64,000 nt of DNA from Actinomycetes bacterium (lineage in GTDB: Bacteria > Actinomycetota > Acidimicrobiia > Acidimicrobiales > Microtrichaceae): assembly GCA_024222295.1 (NCBI GenBank), contig JAAEPF010000025.1:186001-250000 (forward strand), given 5' to 3'. The position numbers and the translations under genes are program-made. A model generated the notes under the pieces. The model had not been told where the DNA came from. It worked only from the letters and a program-made list of their open reading frames with translations, and did no database searches. Below are positions 8,511 to 17,124 of this stretch, in pieces; positions within the stretch are counted from its first letter, which is position 1, and every line of letters begins with the position of its first letter.

Positions 8511-11459
8511 ATGACCGCCACCGAGCTGGCGGTCCTGCACCGCAGCATCCCCGGCCCGCGCTCGGCCGACCCACGCGACAGACAGGTGTTCCGCCGCATC
8601 CTCGAGCTGGCAGACCTCGGGTTCGCGATCACCCTCGTGCCGGCCGAGTTGTTGCCGGAGGGCGGCGCGCCAACGGCGTTGCGCTCGGCGGGGGTCACCG
8701 TCGACGTCGCCTACCGCGAGGGTGTGCCCAGGCGCCTCGCCCGACTCGACAGCCCTGGCGCGTGCCTCGTCACAACCTCCCTGTTGCTGCCGCGTGCGCA
8801 CCGCGAAGCGGTGCTCGGATGGACCGGCCCCGTGGTGGTGGATCTCGATCACCTCCCCAGCCAGGAACGTCTGCTCGGACGCACGACCATGCGAGATGCG
8901 GAGCAACCGGGCATCGACACCGAGATCGAGCACCTGGTCGCGATCGAGTCGGAGCTGTTGGAGCGCGCCGACCTTGTGATGACTCCCACGGCCGAAGTCG
9001 CTGCGACCGTCCCGCTCGGTGCCGCGGTCGTACCGCCCGCCGCTCTGCCCGAGCCGGCACGCAGCAGCGATGTCGCTGCGCATGTGGTCATGCCGGCCCG
9101 GCTCACCGACGAGTGGGCAACGCCCGACGAAGGTGCTCTCCCGGCGCTAGACCAGGTGATCTCGGGGTTGGGCATCGACCAAGGCGTGCTGATCACGCCC
9201 GAGGACACCGTCGCCCGACTTCGCCACAACGTGCGCTGCAGCGCCCCAATCGCGGCGCTGCGCGAATCCGCCGATGCGACCTCAGCCTCCGGGATCGCGC
9301 TCGACCTGCGTTCCTACGGAGTCCCCACCTTCACAAGGCGCTTCGAGCTCTCAGCCGCAGGGGTCCCCTGGGTCGCCACGTCCACCGCACTGGGAATCGA
9401 CGACCCGGCCATGGCCCGCCTCGACTTCGGTGAACTGGCTTCGCTGTTCGTGGCGGACGACCCCGATGGCCAGGCTGCCGCGGTCCGGGCGCTGCTGGCC
9501 GAGGAGGAACTGCGCGACGAACTGGTGAAGGTGCAACGGGCACACATGCTCAGCGATGTCGACGGCACGGCGTCGGCCCTGCTGGCAGCCGAACTGGCCT
9601 CGGCCGGCATCATCGCAGCACCGGGCAGCCGCAGCACGGGACGCACCGAAGCAGCGCTCCAAACCACCGAGTACCTCGTGGTGCCCAACGAGGGCACCCT
9701 TGCTGCGGCCGACCCCCGCATCGAGGCCCTCGAAGCCGAGATGCTGCCGATCCGGCTCCACGATCGCGACACGTCGATCAACCTCCAGAGCACCGTCGAC
9801 GCGGATGCCCGCTACCGGGTGTTCGCCCGCACCCACCTCGAAGCACCGCCCGCATCCACTCCAACGCAGACACCCGAGTCGACGGCAGTGCGCTTCAGCG
9901 TGCTCGTGCCCACCTACGACACCGATCCCGACCTGCTGGATGAGTGCATTGCGTCGGTGGCGGCCCAGCAGCACGACAACTGGGAGCTGTGCATCGTGGA
10001 TGACGGCTCCCCGTCCGACGCCCACCACGAGGTGCTGCGCCGCTGGGAGGAAGCCGACGATCGCATTCTGGTGCAGTTCAACCCGTGGAACCAGGGCATC
10101 GGGCTCGCCAGCAACGACGCCCTCGCCATGGCTGCCGGCGACTGGATAGTGCTGCTCGACCACGACGACGTGCTCAAGCCCGACGCGCTTGCCTGGTGCG
10201 CCCGCTACATCACCACCTGCCCCGAATACGACATGTGGTACTCCGACGAGGACAAGATCCTGCTCGACGGCCAGCTCGGCATGCCGTTCTTCAAGCCCGA
10301 CTGGTCGCCCGACTTCGTGCGCGGCGTCAACTATGTGTGCCACCTGCTGTGCGCCCGCGCCGAGGTGGTCGACGAAGTGGGTGGGTTCCGGCGCGGGTTC
10401 GACGGTGCCCAGGACTACGACCTCGTGCTCCGCCTCACCGAGCGGATCGCGGAGCGGGGCTCGTCGGTGGGCCACATCGCAAAGCCGCTGTACTCGTGGC
10501 GGATGATCCCCGGCTCCACCGCCCTCGCCACATCCGAGAAGCCGGCCGCGCACCACGCCGGGCAAAGGGCGCTGGAGGAGTCGATCGTGCGCCGATTCGA
10601 GCCGGCGACCGTTAGTGACGGGGAGTACGACACGACGCACCGGATCCGCTACAGCGTCGACACCTCAGAGCTGCTCACGATCATGATCCCCACCCGCGAC
10701 CGGGTGGATCTGCTCGCCAACTGCATCAGCCGGGTGCGGGAGACGACGGGCGGCATCGACTACGAGCTGCTGATCGTCGACAACGACTCGGAGGACCCGG
10801 CCACTCTCGCCTACATGGACGAGCTCGTGGCCGAGGGCCACCAGGTGGTGCGCTACCCCCACGAGTTCTCGTTCGCCCGGCAGGTAAACCTCGGAACGCT
10901 CCACGCCCGCGGCGACCTGCTGTTGATCCTCAACAACGACACGTGGGCCCGCAACGACGACTGGCTGTTGCGGATGATGGAGCACGCCCAGCGTCCCGAG
11001 GTCGGAATGGTGGGCGCCAAGTTGATGTTCCCCGAGGGCATGCGCGGCGATCGGCCCCAACACGAGGGGATCGTGATGGGCATGGCCGGGCTCGCCTACA
11101 ACATCGACCTCGGCGGCTACATGGGCATGGACCAGTTCGTGCGCGACACCTCGGGGGTCACCGCTGCGTGTGCGATGGTGCGGCCTTCCGTGTTGCTCGG
11201 CGTCGGCGGCATGGAAGAGCGCCTCCGCGTGGCCTACAACGACGTCGACTTCGGCCTTCGGATCGGCGAGTACGGCTACCGGGTCGTCTACACACCACAT
11301 GCCGTGCTGGAGCATCCCGAGTCGGCATCGCGCGGCAGCCTGCACCCCGGTGAGGACGAGCTCTGGCTGCTCGACCGCTGGGGCGACAAGGGCTCGGTGC
11401 GGGAACCATTCATCAGCCCCCAGCTCGAGTGGTGCATGCCGGTGTTCTACCGGCTCTGA
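8511..11459 (+). CDS. Large multidomain glycosyltransferase with two GT2 domains
   Basis: 982 residues. Residues 1-360 look like a degenerate GT-B-like region. Residues 460-690 form a GT2 domain (FSVLVPTYDTDPDLLDECI, LLDHDD near 547, DMWYSDEDK near 575). Residues 720-982 form a second GT2 domain (LTIMIPTRDRVDLLANC, LILNNDTWAR near 807, NDVDFGLRIGEYGY near 905). Tandem GT2 enzymes of this build make repeating or two-step linkages in O-antigen-like and rhamnan-type polymers. A TACCGT hexamer upstream near 8437 may be the -10. First gene of a short plus-strand pair with the beta-helix protein. Confidence 0.9.
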   Translation: MTATELAVLHRSIPGPRSADPRDRQVFRRILELADLGFAITLVPAELLPEGGAPTALRSAGVTVDVAYREGVPRRLARLDSPGACLVTTSLLLPRAHREAVLGWTGPVVVDLDHLPSQERLLGRTTMRDAEQPGIDTEIEHLVAIESELLERADLVMTPTAEVAATVPLGAAVVPPAALPEPARSSDVAAHVVMPARLTDEWATPDEGALPALDQVISGLGIDQGVLITPEDTVARLRHNVRCSAPIAALRESADATSASGIALDLRSYGVPTFTRRFELSAAGVPWVATSTALGIDDPAMARLDFGELASLFVADDPDGQAAAVRALLAEEELRDELVKVQRAHMLSDVDGTASALLAAELASAGIIAAPGSRSTGRTEAALQTTEYLVVPNEGTLAAADPRIEALEAEMLPIRLHDRDTSINLQSTVDADARYRVFARTHLEAPPASTPTQTPESTAVRFSVLVPTYDTDPDLLDECIASVAAQQHDNWELCIVDDGSPSDAHHEVLRRWEEADDRILVQFNPWNQGIGLASNDALAMAAGDWIVLLDHDDVLKPDALAWCARYITTCPEYDMWYSDEDKILLDGQLGMPFFKPDWSPDFVRGVNYVCHLLCARAEVVDEVGGFRRGFDGAQDYDLVLRLTERIAERGSSVGHIAKPLYSWRMIPGSTALATSEKPAAHHAGQRALEESIVRRFEPATVSDGEYDTTHRIRYSVDTSELLTIMIPTRDRVDLLANCISRVRETTGGIDYELLIVDNDSEDPATLAYMDELVAEGHQVVRYPHEFSFARQVNLGTLHARGDLLLILNNDTWARNDDWLLRMMEHAQRPEVGMVGAKLMFPEGMRGDRPQHEGIVMGMAGLAYNIDLGGYMGMDQFVRDTSGVTAACAMVRPSVLLGVGGMEERLRVAYNDVDFGLRIGEYGYRVVYTPHAVLEHPESASRGSLHPGEDELWLLDRWGDKGSVREPFISPQLEWCMPVFYRL

Positions 11460-11464
11460 CCCCG

Positions 11465-11470
11465 TAGCGT
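11465..11470 (+). promoter_or_regulatory. Putative -10 (TAGCGT) for leaderless beta-helix gene
   Basis: TAGCGT ends 7 nt before GTG 11478, and only 5 nt after the upstream gene's stop, so the gene may have its own promoter. Confidence 0.45.
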
Positions 11471-11477
11471 GGGAAGC

Positions 11478-12179
11478 GTGAACCGCATCCACGAGAGCGC
11501 AGTCATCGGACCGGGTGTCGAACTGGGAGACGACAACGTGGTCGGTCCCGGCGCGGTGATCCTCGGCCCGGCAACCGTTGGCAGCGGCAACTGGATCGGC
11601 CCCAACGTGGTGATCGGCACGCCGGCGGAGATGCGAGATGCGCCGCACCCCGCGGCGTGGGAGGAGCCGGCAGACCATGGCGGACTGCTGATCGGCGACA
11701 ACAACGTGCTGCGTGACGGTGTGGTTATCCACGCCCCCCACTTCGGCCAGACGAGGATCGGCAGCGACTGCTACGTGATGAACAACTGCTACGTGGGCCA
11801 CGACGGCAACGTCGCCGACGGCGTCACGATGGCGAGCACGGTGGTGATGGGTGGCCACTGCCGCATCGGTGAGGGCGCCAACCTCGGCCTCGCCGCAGTT
11901 CTCCACCAGCGCACGGTTGTCGGCGAAGGGGCCATGGTCGGGATGGGTGCCGTGCTCACACGCAACGTGCCACCGTTTGCCAAGGCGTTCGGCAACCCAT
12001 GCCGGGTTCAGGGCGCCAACGTCGTCGGCATGGAGCGCCTCGGCATCAACGAATCGGTCGCGAAGGAGCTCGACTCCGCCTACGCCGACTGGCCCGGCCC
12101 ACCCGCCGCGTTGCCGGTGCCGCCCGACGGGCTGCAGGGCGCCTTCGAGCGCTACGCCGAGGCAACCAGCGCCGACTGA
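11478..12179 (+). CDS. Left-handed beta-helix acyltransferase, LpxA-like
   Basis: 233 residues. Hexapeptide repeats run through residues 5-165 (VIGPGVELG, VVGPGAVILG, IGPNVVIG, LIGDNNVLRDGVVIHA, IGSDCYVMNNCYVGHD), and the layout, including the HxxQ-like GLAAVLHQRT, resembles UDP-GlcNAc O-acyltransferase (LpxA). A Gram-positive actinomycete has no lipid A, and no other lpx gene is visible, so it more likely acylates a UDP-sugar or sugar intermediate of the surface glycan. GTG 11478 is chosen over GTG 11469 because of the TAGCGT -10 spacing. Convergent with the next gene. Confidence 0.8.
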   Translation: MNRIHESAVIGPGVELGDDNVVGPGAVILGPATVGSGNWIGPNVVIGTPAEMRDAPHPAAWEEPADHGGLLIGDNNVLRDGVVIHAPHFGQTRIGSDCYVMNNCYVGHDGNVADGVTMASTVVMGGHCRIGEGANLGLAAVLHQRTVVGEGAMVGMGAVLTRNVPPFAKAFGNPCRVQGANVVGMERLGINESVAKELDSAYADWPGPPAALPVPPDGLQGAFERYAEATSAD

Positions 12180-12194
12180 ACCCCGGCCGGCCGG

Positions 12195-13382
12195 TCAGGT
12201 GCCGGTGATCCGCTCGAACGCCTCGAGGTGCTTTGCAGCCACGGCCTCGATCGTAAAGTACTCGTGAATCAGCTTCTGGCCCTCTTCGGCCACGTGCTGT
12301 GCGGCGTCGGGGTTGGAGAGGATCTTCGACAACGCCCCCGAGAGCTCGGCGGGCCGGCCCTCCGACACGAGAACCACGTTGTCGCCGTCGCGCAGCTCGA
12401 TGCCGCGGAAGTTGTCCACGTGCACCGCCGCCACCACGGGCACACCCGCGGCCATCGCCTCCAGGCTCGCTGTGCCGAACCCCAGGCCTTCCAGGTCGTG
12501 TGCCTCCACCTGCGCCGCAGCTAAGTAGTCAGGGATCTCGTCCTTCGGCACAGCACCGGTCGTGATGATGTTGTCGCGCACACCGAGTTCCTCGGCCCGC
12601 TCGAGGAAACGGGGGAAGTGCACATTGCCCACAACCATCACAGCCACGTCGGGGAACTGGCGCACCACACCCGGCAGTGACTCCACCAGCAGCATCCGGT
12701 CGCGCAGTGGGATCACATGGCCGAGCGACATCACCACCGGCCTGTCACCGAGATCCCACTTCTCGCGCACCCGGCCGCCGTCTCCGGGCCGTGCGAAGCG
12801 CCCGACCTCGATGCCAACGGGAATGTCGACCATCCGTTGCTCCCGGGTGAAGTACCGGGACCGGATGTACGCGTCCATCTTGCGATCCATGACCACCATG
12901 TACGGGTCATAGGAGTTGACCAGCGGCCGCACGATGCCGTAGTCGAGTAGCGCGAAAGCGAGCGCATAGAGCCGGTTGGGGTTCTCCAGGCGCGTGTGCA
13001 CGCTCAACAGCACGGGGACGTCGTGGCGCGCTGCCCAGCGGCCGGTGAGCCATGCAAGGTCGAGGAACTGACCGTGCTGGTGCACGATCTCGGGCTGGAA
13101 CTCGCCCAGCAGCTTCGAGATCCGCCTGATGTTGGACGGCCTCGATGCGAACGTGATGTCGAAGTCGATCGACAGGCCGAACTTGGGCAGGTTCCACGCA
13201 GGCAGGCGCACCACCCGGTAGCCACGGTCCGACTCCTCCTCGGCGGGGGCATCGCCGAACGCTGCGGTGAGCACCAGCACCTCGTGGCCCTCCAGCGCGT
13301 ACTGGTGCGCGAGCGACTCCGACAGGTGCGAGCTGCCGCCCACCCTCGGCGGGAAGAAGTTGTTGACCACGAGAATCCTCAC
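12195..13382 (-). CDS. GT4 family glycosyltransferase
   Basis: 395 residues, single GT-B protein. N-terminal acceptor half MRILVVNNFFPPRVGGSSHL with the Gly-Gly donor loop, then HQHGQFLDL. The donor half has VMSLGHVIPLRDR and GLGFGTASLEAMAAGVPVV, the E-x7-E type region. ATGA overlap with the stop of the downstream acyltransferase gene places it first in a run 13382 to 13379 and below. Probably a glycan assembly enzyme in the cytoplasm; sugar unknown. Confidence 0.88.
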   Translation of the reverse strand: MRILVVNNFFPPRVGGSSHLSESLAHQYALEGHEVLVLTAAFGDAPAEEESDRGYRVVRLPAWNLPKFGLSIDFDITFASRPSNIRRISKLLGEFQPEIVHQHGQFLDLAWLTGRWAARHDVPVLLSVHTRLENPNRLYALAFALLDYGIVRPLVNSYDPYMVVMDRKMDAYIRSRYFTREQRMVDIPVGIEVGRFARPGDGGRVREKWDLGDRPVVMSLGHVIPLRDRMLLVESLPGVVRQFPDVAVMVVGNVHFPRFLERAEELGVRDNIITTGAVPKDEIPDYLAAAQVEAHDLEGLGFGTASLEAMAAGVPVVAAVHVDNFRGIELRDGDNVVLVSEGRPAELSGALSKILSNPDAAQHVAEEGQKLIHEYFTIEAVAAKHLEAFERITGT

Positions 13383-13834
13383 GAGGGCAGCTCCCCTTCG
13401 TGGCGCAGTGTCACGTCGCCGCCGTCGACCTCTACCTGGCCGATGACCACCGCAGGCACACCCGCCACGATCGTGCCGGCCGCCACGTCGCGCGTGACCA
13501 CCGCACCTGCGCCGATCACGGCACCATCACCCACTGTCACGCCCATGTTGACCACTGCGTTGGCCCCGATGAACACGCGGTTGCCGATCGTGGTGGGAGC
13601 GCGGTCGACCTCTGGATACTCCCTGCCCGACACGCACCGCTTCGTAGTCGAATGCGTGTACACCTGCGATCCGGCAGACAGGTCACATCCGCTTCCGATC
13701 GTGAGGCCGCCGGAGCCGTCAACCACACAGAACGCGCCGATCCAGGTTCCCTCGCCAATCTGGGGCTCCCCCACGATCCATGCGAGGGGGTGGAAGGGAT
13801 TGTCGGGCAGCCCCGTGGTGGGGTCGGTTGTCAC
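13379..13834 (-). CDS. Hexapeptide-repeat sugar O- or N-acetyltransferase
   Basis: 151 residues of left-handed beta helix (IGEGTWIGAFCVVDGS, TIGNRVFIGANAVVNMGVTV, VIGAGAVVTRDVAAGTIVAGVPAVVIG). The family is the WbbJ/VatD-like acetyltransferase group using acetyl-CoA. The frame is open further upstream, but the start is set at GTG 13832-13834 because it overlaps the upstream epimerase stop as GTGA and because the fold begins right there. It sits with aminotransferases and an epimerase, so acetylation of an amino or deoxy sugar nucleotide is likely. Note that this gene ends by overlapping the ATG of the downstream-numbered GT4 gene's neighbour, as tightly packed genes here often do. Confidence 0.82.
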   Translation of the reverse strand: MTTDPTTGLPDNPFHPLAWIVGEPQIGEGTWIGAFCVVDGSGGLTIGSGCDLSAGSQVYTHSTTKRCVSGREYPEVDRAPTTIGNRVFIGANAVVNMGVTVGDGAVIGAGAVVTRDVAAGTIVAGVPAVVIGQVEVDGGDVTLRHEGELPS

Positions 13835-14769
13835 CGTCCCAGAGCTTCCTTCACCAACTCGGCCATTCCGTCCTCGACCGCGATGGTGGGGTTCCACCCG
13901 AGCACTTCCTGCGCCCTGGTGATGTCGGCGGCACGGCGGCTCACCAGAACGTCTCGCGGGTTGAAGATCGGCTCCACGTCCGAACCCACCGCATCGATCA
14001 GGATCTCGGCGAGGCGGGCAACCGACGTCTGGATCCCTGTGCCCACGTTTATTGCCATGTTGGAACGGTCGGCCTCTAGTGCAGCAACCGCGGATGCGGC
14101 CACATCGTGCACGTGCACGAAGTCCATCGACTGGTCGCCCTTGCCGTCGATCACCGGCGGCTCGCCCGCCACGATGCGGTTGACGAAGTGGTTGATGACC
14201 GATGTGTAGTACGCCTGCGTCTTCTGGCCCGGGCCGTACACATTGAAGAATCGGAGCGCAATCCATGACAGGTCGGCCTGGCGCTCGTAGAAGCCGCAGA
14301 GCAGCTCCCCTGTGTACTTGCCGATGCAGTACGGCGTGAGCGGGTTCAGCGGCCCGTCCTCGGCCATGGGCAGCGACTCCGGCTCGCCGTAGACCGAGGC
14401 GCTCGAGGCGAACACGAGGCGCTTCACGCCCTGCTCGGCTGCGGCAGCGATCACGTTGTGGTTGCCACGCATGTTGATGTCGACCGATTCGTCGGGGTCG
14501 GCCACGGACTTGTTGATCGAGACCGTCGCGAAGTGGATCGCGTAGTCACATCCCTTCATCGCCCGCTGGACGGCTCCGCCGTAACGCACATCGTTCTCGA
14601 CGAGCTCCACGTCATCGCCGAGCATGGCCTCGACCTGCTCGCGGTTGCCGCGGTAGGTCATCGAGTCGAGGATGCGCACGCGGTAGCCACGCTCGAGCAG
14701 CATCGGCAGCACGTGCATCCCGATGAAGCCGGCGCCGCCGGTGAACAGGACTGTGGGCTTGTCAGGCAT
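13831..14769 (-). CDS. NAD-dependent sugar-nucleotide epimerase/dehydratase
   Basis: 312 residues, extended short-chain dehydrogenase. TGGAGFIGMH at the N-terminus binds NAD; FASSASVYGEPE supplies the catalytic Ser/Thr region, and PYCIGKYTGE gives Y-x3-K. The C-terminal substrate segment has FFNVYGPGQ. Closest in feel to UDP-glucose/UDP-GlcNAc 4-epimerases (GalE/WbpP group); the exact reaction cannot be assigned. ATG 14769 is preceded by AAAGGA about 10 nt upstream. It lies between the acetyltransferase and an aminotransferase. Confidence 0.87.
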   Translation of the reverse strand: MPDKPTVLFTGGAGFIGMHVLPMLLERGYRVRILDSMTYRGNREQVEAMLGDDVELVENDVRYGGAVQRAMKGCDYAIHFATVSINKSVADPDESVDINMRGNHNVIAAAAEQGVKRLVFASSASVYGEPESLPMAEDGPLNPLTPYCIGKYTGELLCGFYERQADLSWIALRFFNVYGPGQKTQAYYTSVINHFVNRIVAGEPPVIDGKGDQSMDFVHVHDVAASAVAALEADRSNMAINVGTGIQTSVARLAEILIDAVGSDVEPIFNPRDVLVSRRAADITRAQEVLGWNPTIAVEDGMAELVKEALGR

Positions 14770-14809
14770 GTCGGGGGGGTTCCTTTTCTGGGTGTTGCCG
14801 GGCCGGCGG

Positions 14810-15949
14810 TCAGCGGATGCAGTCCGCAGCAGTGTCGAGCACGGCCTTGGCCACCCGCTCCACATCGGACTCGGACAGCTCGCCATGCATCGGGATCGCC
14901 AGATGCCGCTCGAAGACGTCAGCTGAAGTCTCACAGACGTCGTCGCTCTCGTACAACGGCTGGAGGTGGCACGCGAAGGTGCCGATATTGCAGCCGATCC
15001 CCTGCTCGCGCAGCCGCATTGCCAGCCGGCCACGGTCGACCTCCCGGGCGACCGTCACTGCGTAGGTCTGCCAGGGGTGTGTTCGACCGGGCGCGACCAC
15101 CGGAAGCTCGAGCAGCTCCGTGCCGCCCAGCAGCTCGGCGTAGCCGGCCGCAGCCCTCGACCGGGCAGCGAGGATGCCGTCGAGGCGGCCGAGCTGCACA
15201 TGTGCAATCGCACTCGCGATGTCGGACATCTTGTAGTTCCACCCGAGGTTGGCGAACACGGGTATGGGCAGGCCACCCGCGCCGGAGCGGCTGAGTGCCG
15301 ACTCCACCCCGAACGACAACCGGGTGCCCACGAACGCATCGACGTCGTCACGGCCGGTGGTGACCACGCCTCCCTCTCCGGATGTGATCCCCTTGCGTCC
15401 GTGGAGGCTGAACGTGGCGGCGTCGGCCAGGCCAGGGTGGCCCGCCGGGCGGCCGCCATAACTTGCTCCCGCGGAGCAGGCTGCGTCTTCCACGAGCCAC
15501 AGGCCCTTCGCCTCCGCTATGCGTCCCAACTCGTCCCAGTCGGCGGGCTGGCCGAGGGTGTCGACGCCGACTATCCCCACAGTGCGCTCGCCAACGAGGG
15601 CCTCCACCGACGCGGGGTCGACGAGGCCGGTGTTGGGCTTCACATCGGCAAACCGCGGCGTGGCCCCGCAGTAGAGAACGGCATGGGCGGTGGCCGGGTA
15701 GGTGTAGTCGGCGACGATCACCTCGTCGCCCGGCCCGGCGCCCAGCGCCAGGTACGCGAGGTGCAAGCCGGCGGTGCAGTTGTTGACCGCTTTGGCATGC
15801 GGAGCACCAACGGTTGCGGCGAATGCGGCTTCGAAGGCGCGCCCGGCCGGCCCCTGACCGGCCACCCAGCCCGACTCGAGGACCTCCCGCACCGCCTCCA
15901 CTTCCTCGTCGCCCGTGGTGGGGCGTCCAAGTGGGATCTCGTCGCTCAT
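14810..15949 (-). CDS. DegT/DnrJ/EryC1/StrS sugar aminotransferase (PLP)
   Basis: 379 residues of the type I-fold sugar aminotransferase family. The PLP-binding Lys is predicted at 186 in SLHGRKGITSGEGG; GWNYKMSDIASAIAHVQL is the conserved downstream motif. It would convert a keto-sugar nucleotide, made by a dehydratase or dehydrogenase, to an amino sugar. The ATG at 15949 is preceded by TACACT 9 nt upstream and no ribosome binding site. Divergent from a second, distinct aminotransferase gene. Confidence 0.9.
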   Translation of the reverse strand: MSDEIPLGRPTTGDEEVEAVREVLESGWVAGQGPAGRAFEAAFAATVGAPHAKAVNNCTAGLHLAYLALGAGPGDEVIVADYTYPATAHAVLYCGATPRFADVKPNTGLVDPASVEALVGERTVGIVGVDTLGQPADWDELGRIAEAKGLWLVEDAACSAGASYGGRPAGHPGLADAATFSLHGRKGITSGEGGVVTTGRDDVDAFVGTRLSFGVESALSRSGAGGLPIPVFANLGWNYKMSDIASAIAHVQLGRLDGILAARSRAAAGYAELLGGTELLELPVVAPGRTHPWQTYAVTVAREVDRGRLAMRLREQGIGCNIGTFACHLQPLYESDDVCETSADVFERHLAIPMHGELSESDVERVAKAVLDTAADCIR

Positions 15950-15958
15950 GTAACCGAC

Positions 15959-15964
15959 AGTGTA
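15959..15964 (-). promoter_or_regulatory. Putative -10 (TACACT) for leaderless aminotransferase gene
   Basis: TACACT on the minus strand, 9 nt before ATG 15949, in the 77-bp divergent gap. Confidence 0.5.
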
Positions 15965-16012
15965 GGGGTGGCCCGCGCGGCGGCGAAGAATGGCAGCGGG
16001 AGGGCGATCACC

Positions 16013-16018
16013 TAGCAT
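16013..16018 (+). promoter_or_regulatory. Putative -10 (TAGCAT) for leaderless aminotransferase gene
   Basis: TAGCAT ends 8 nt before ATG 16027. It faces away from the -10 at 15959-15964, giving back-to-back promoters. Confidence 0.55.
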
Positions 16019-16026
16019 CGCCCCCG

Positions 16027-17124
16027 ATGATTCCCATCTCCACAGTGGCCCTGCCCGAGGGCACCGAAGAGACCGTGGTCGAGGCGCTCCGGTCAGGGCA
16101 GGTGGCCCAGGGCCCGCTGGTGGCCGAGTTCGAAACCGGCTTCGCTGCGCTCACCGGGGTCCCGCATGCGGTCGCGGTCAACAACGGCACCACAGCGCTG
16201 ATCGCCGCCATCCAGGTACTCGAACTCGAGCCCGGCGACGAGGTGATCACGTCACCCTTCACCTTCGTGGCCACCCTCAACGCGATCCTCGGCGCCGGTG
16301 CCACGGTGCGGTTCTCCGACATCAGCGACGCCGACTTCAACATCGACCCCACCGCGGCCGATGCCGCTGTGAACGACCGCACCCGCGTGATGATGCCGGT
16401 CCACCTCTACGGCCAGTGCGCCGACCTCGATGCGATCGACCGGATCGTCGAAGCCAACGACCTGGCACTGGTGGAAGACGCTGCGCAGGCTCACGGAGCC
16501 ACCATCGGTGACCGCGCGGCCGGCTCCAGCGGACTCGGCTGCTTCTCGTTCTACGCGACTAAGAACCTCACCACAGGTGAGGGCGGAATGGTCACCACCA
16601 CCGACGACGCTCTCGCCGACAGGCTGCGCCTGCTCCGCAATCAGGGCATGCGTGCCCGTTACCAGTACGAGATGGCGGGCAACAACTACCGGATGACCGA
16701 CGTGGCCGCTGCCATCGGGCTTCCGCAGCTGGCCGGCTACCACGCCAACGTGGAGGCGCGCCGCAGGAATGCCGCCGCTCTGACCGACGCGCTGGCCGGC
16801 ATCGAAGGGCTGGTGACGCCGCGTGTCGCTGAGGGACGCGGCCATGTGTGGCACCAGTACACGGTGCGCGTCACCGACGATGCCGCACTCAGCCGCGACG
16901 AGCTTCACGACAACCTGCAGGCCAATGCCGTGGGCTGCGGGATCTACTACCCGAAGCTCGTGCACGACTACGACTGCTACAGGGACCATCCCCTGGTTAG
17001 AACGGACAACACCCCGGTCGCGGCGCGGGTCTGCGGAGAGGTCCTGTCGCTGCCCGTGCACCCCGGACTCTCCGATGGCGACCTCGACAAGGTCGCCTCC
17101 ACCATCAGATCGGCGCTTTCCTGA
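16027..17124 (+). CDS. DegT/DnrJ/EryC1/StrS sugar aminotransferase (PLP), second copy
   Basis: 365 residues. PLP Lys predicted at 179 in FSFYATKNLTTGEGGMV; AGNNYRMTDVAAAIGLPQL follows. It differs clearly from the aminotransferase at 14810-15949 (different Lys context, FYATKN versus LHGRKG), so the two probably act on different keto-sugars or positions. The start at 16027 removes a long open extension that has no coding look. Its stop TGA shares a base with the ATG of the dehydrogenase gene (TGATG), so the two form one operon. Confidence 0.9.
   Translation: MIPISTVALPEGTEETVVEALRSGQVAQGPLVAEFETGFAALTGVPHAVAVNNGTTALIAAIQVLELEPGDEVITSPFTFVATLNAILGAGATVRFSDISDADFNIDPTAADAAVNDRTRVMMPVHLYGQCADLDAIDRIVEANDLALVEDAAQAHGATIGDRAAGSSGLGCFSFYATKNLTTGEGGMVTTTDDALADRLRLLRNQGMRARYQYEMAGNNYRMTDVAAAIGLPQLAGYHANVEARRRNAAALTDALAGIEGLVTPRVAEGRGHVWHQYTVRVTDDAALSRDELHDNLQANAVGCGIYYPKLVHDYDCYRDHPLVRTDNTPVAARVCGEVLSLPVHPGLSDGDLDKVASTIRSALS

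Noticed and set aside
12180-12194. CCGGCCGGCCGG at the convergent end of two genes as a terminator
   Set aside because: A self-complementary GC run of this length with no loop is too short and lacks T residues; coincidence in a high-GC window.
13835-14266. An N-terminal extension of the acetyltransferase
   Set aside because: It overlaps the epimerase gene and carries no beta-helix signature; the GTGA overlap gives a clear start.
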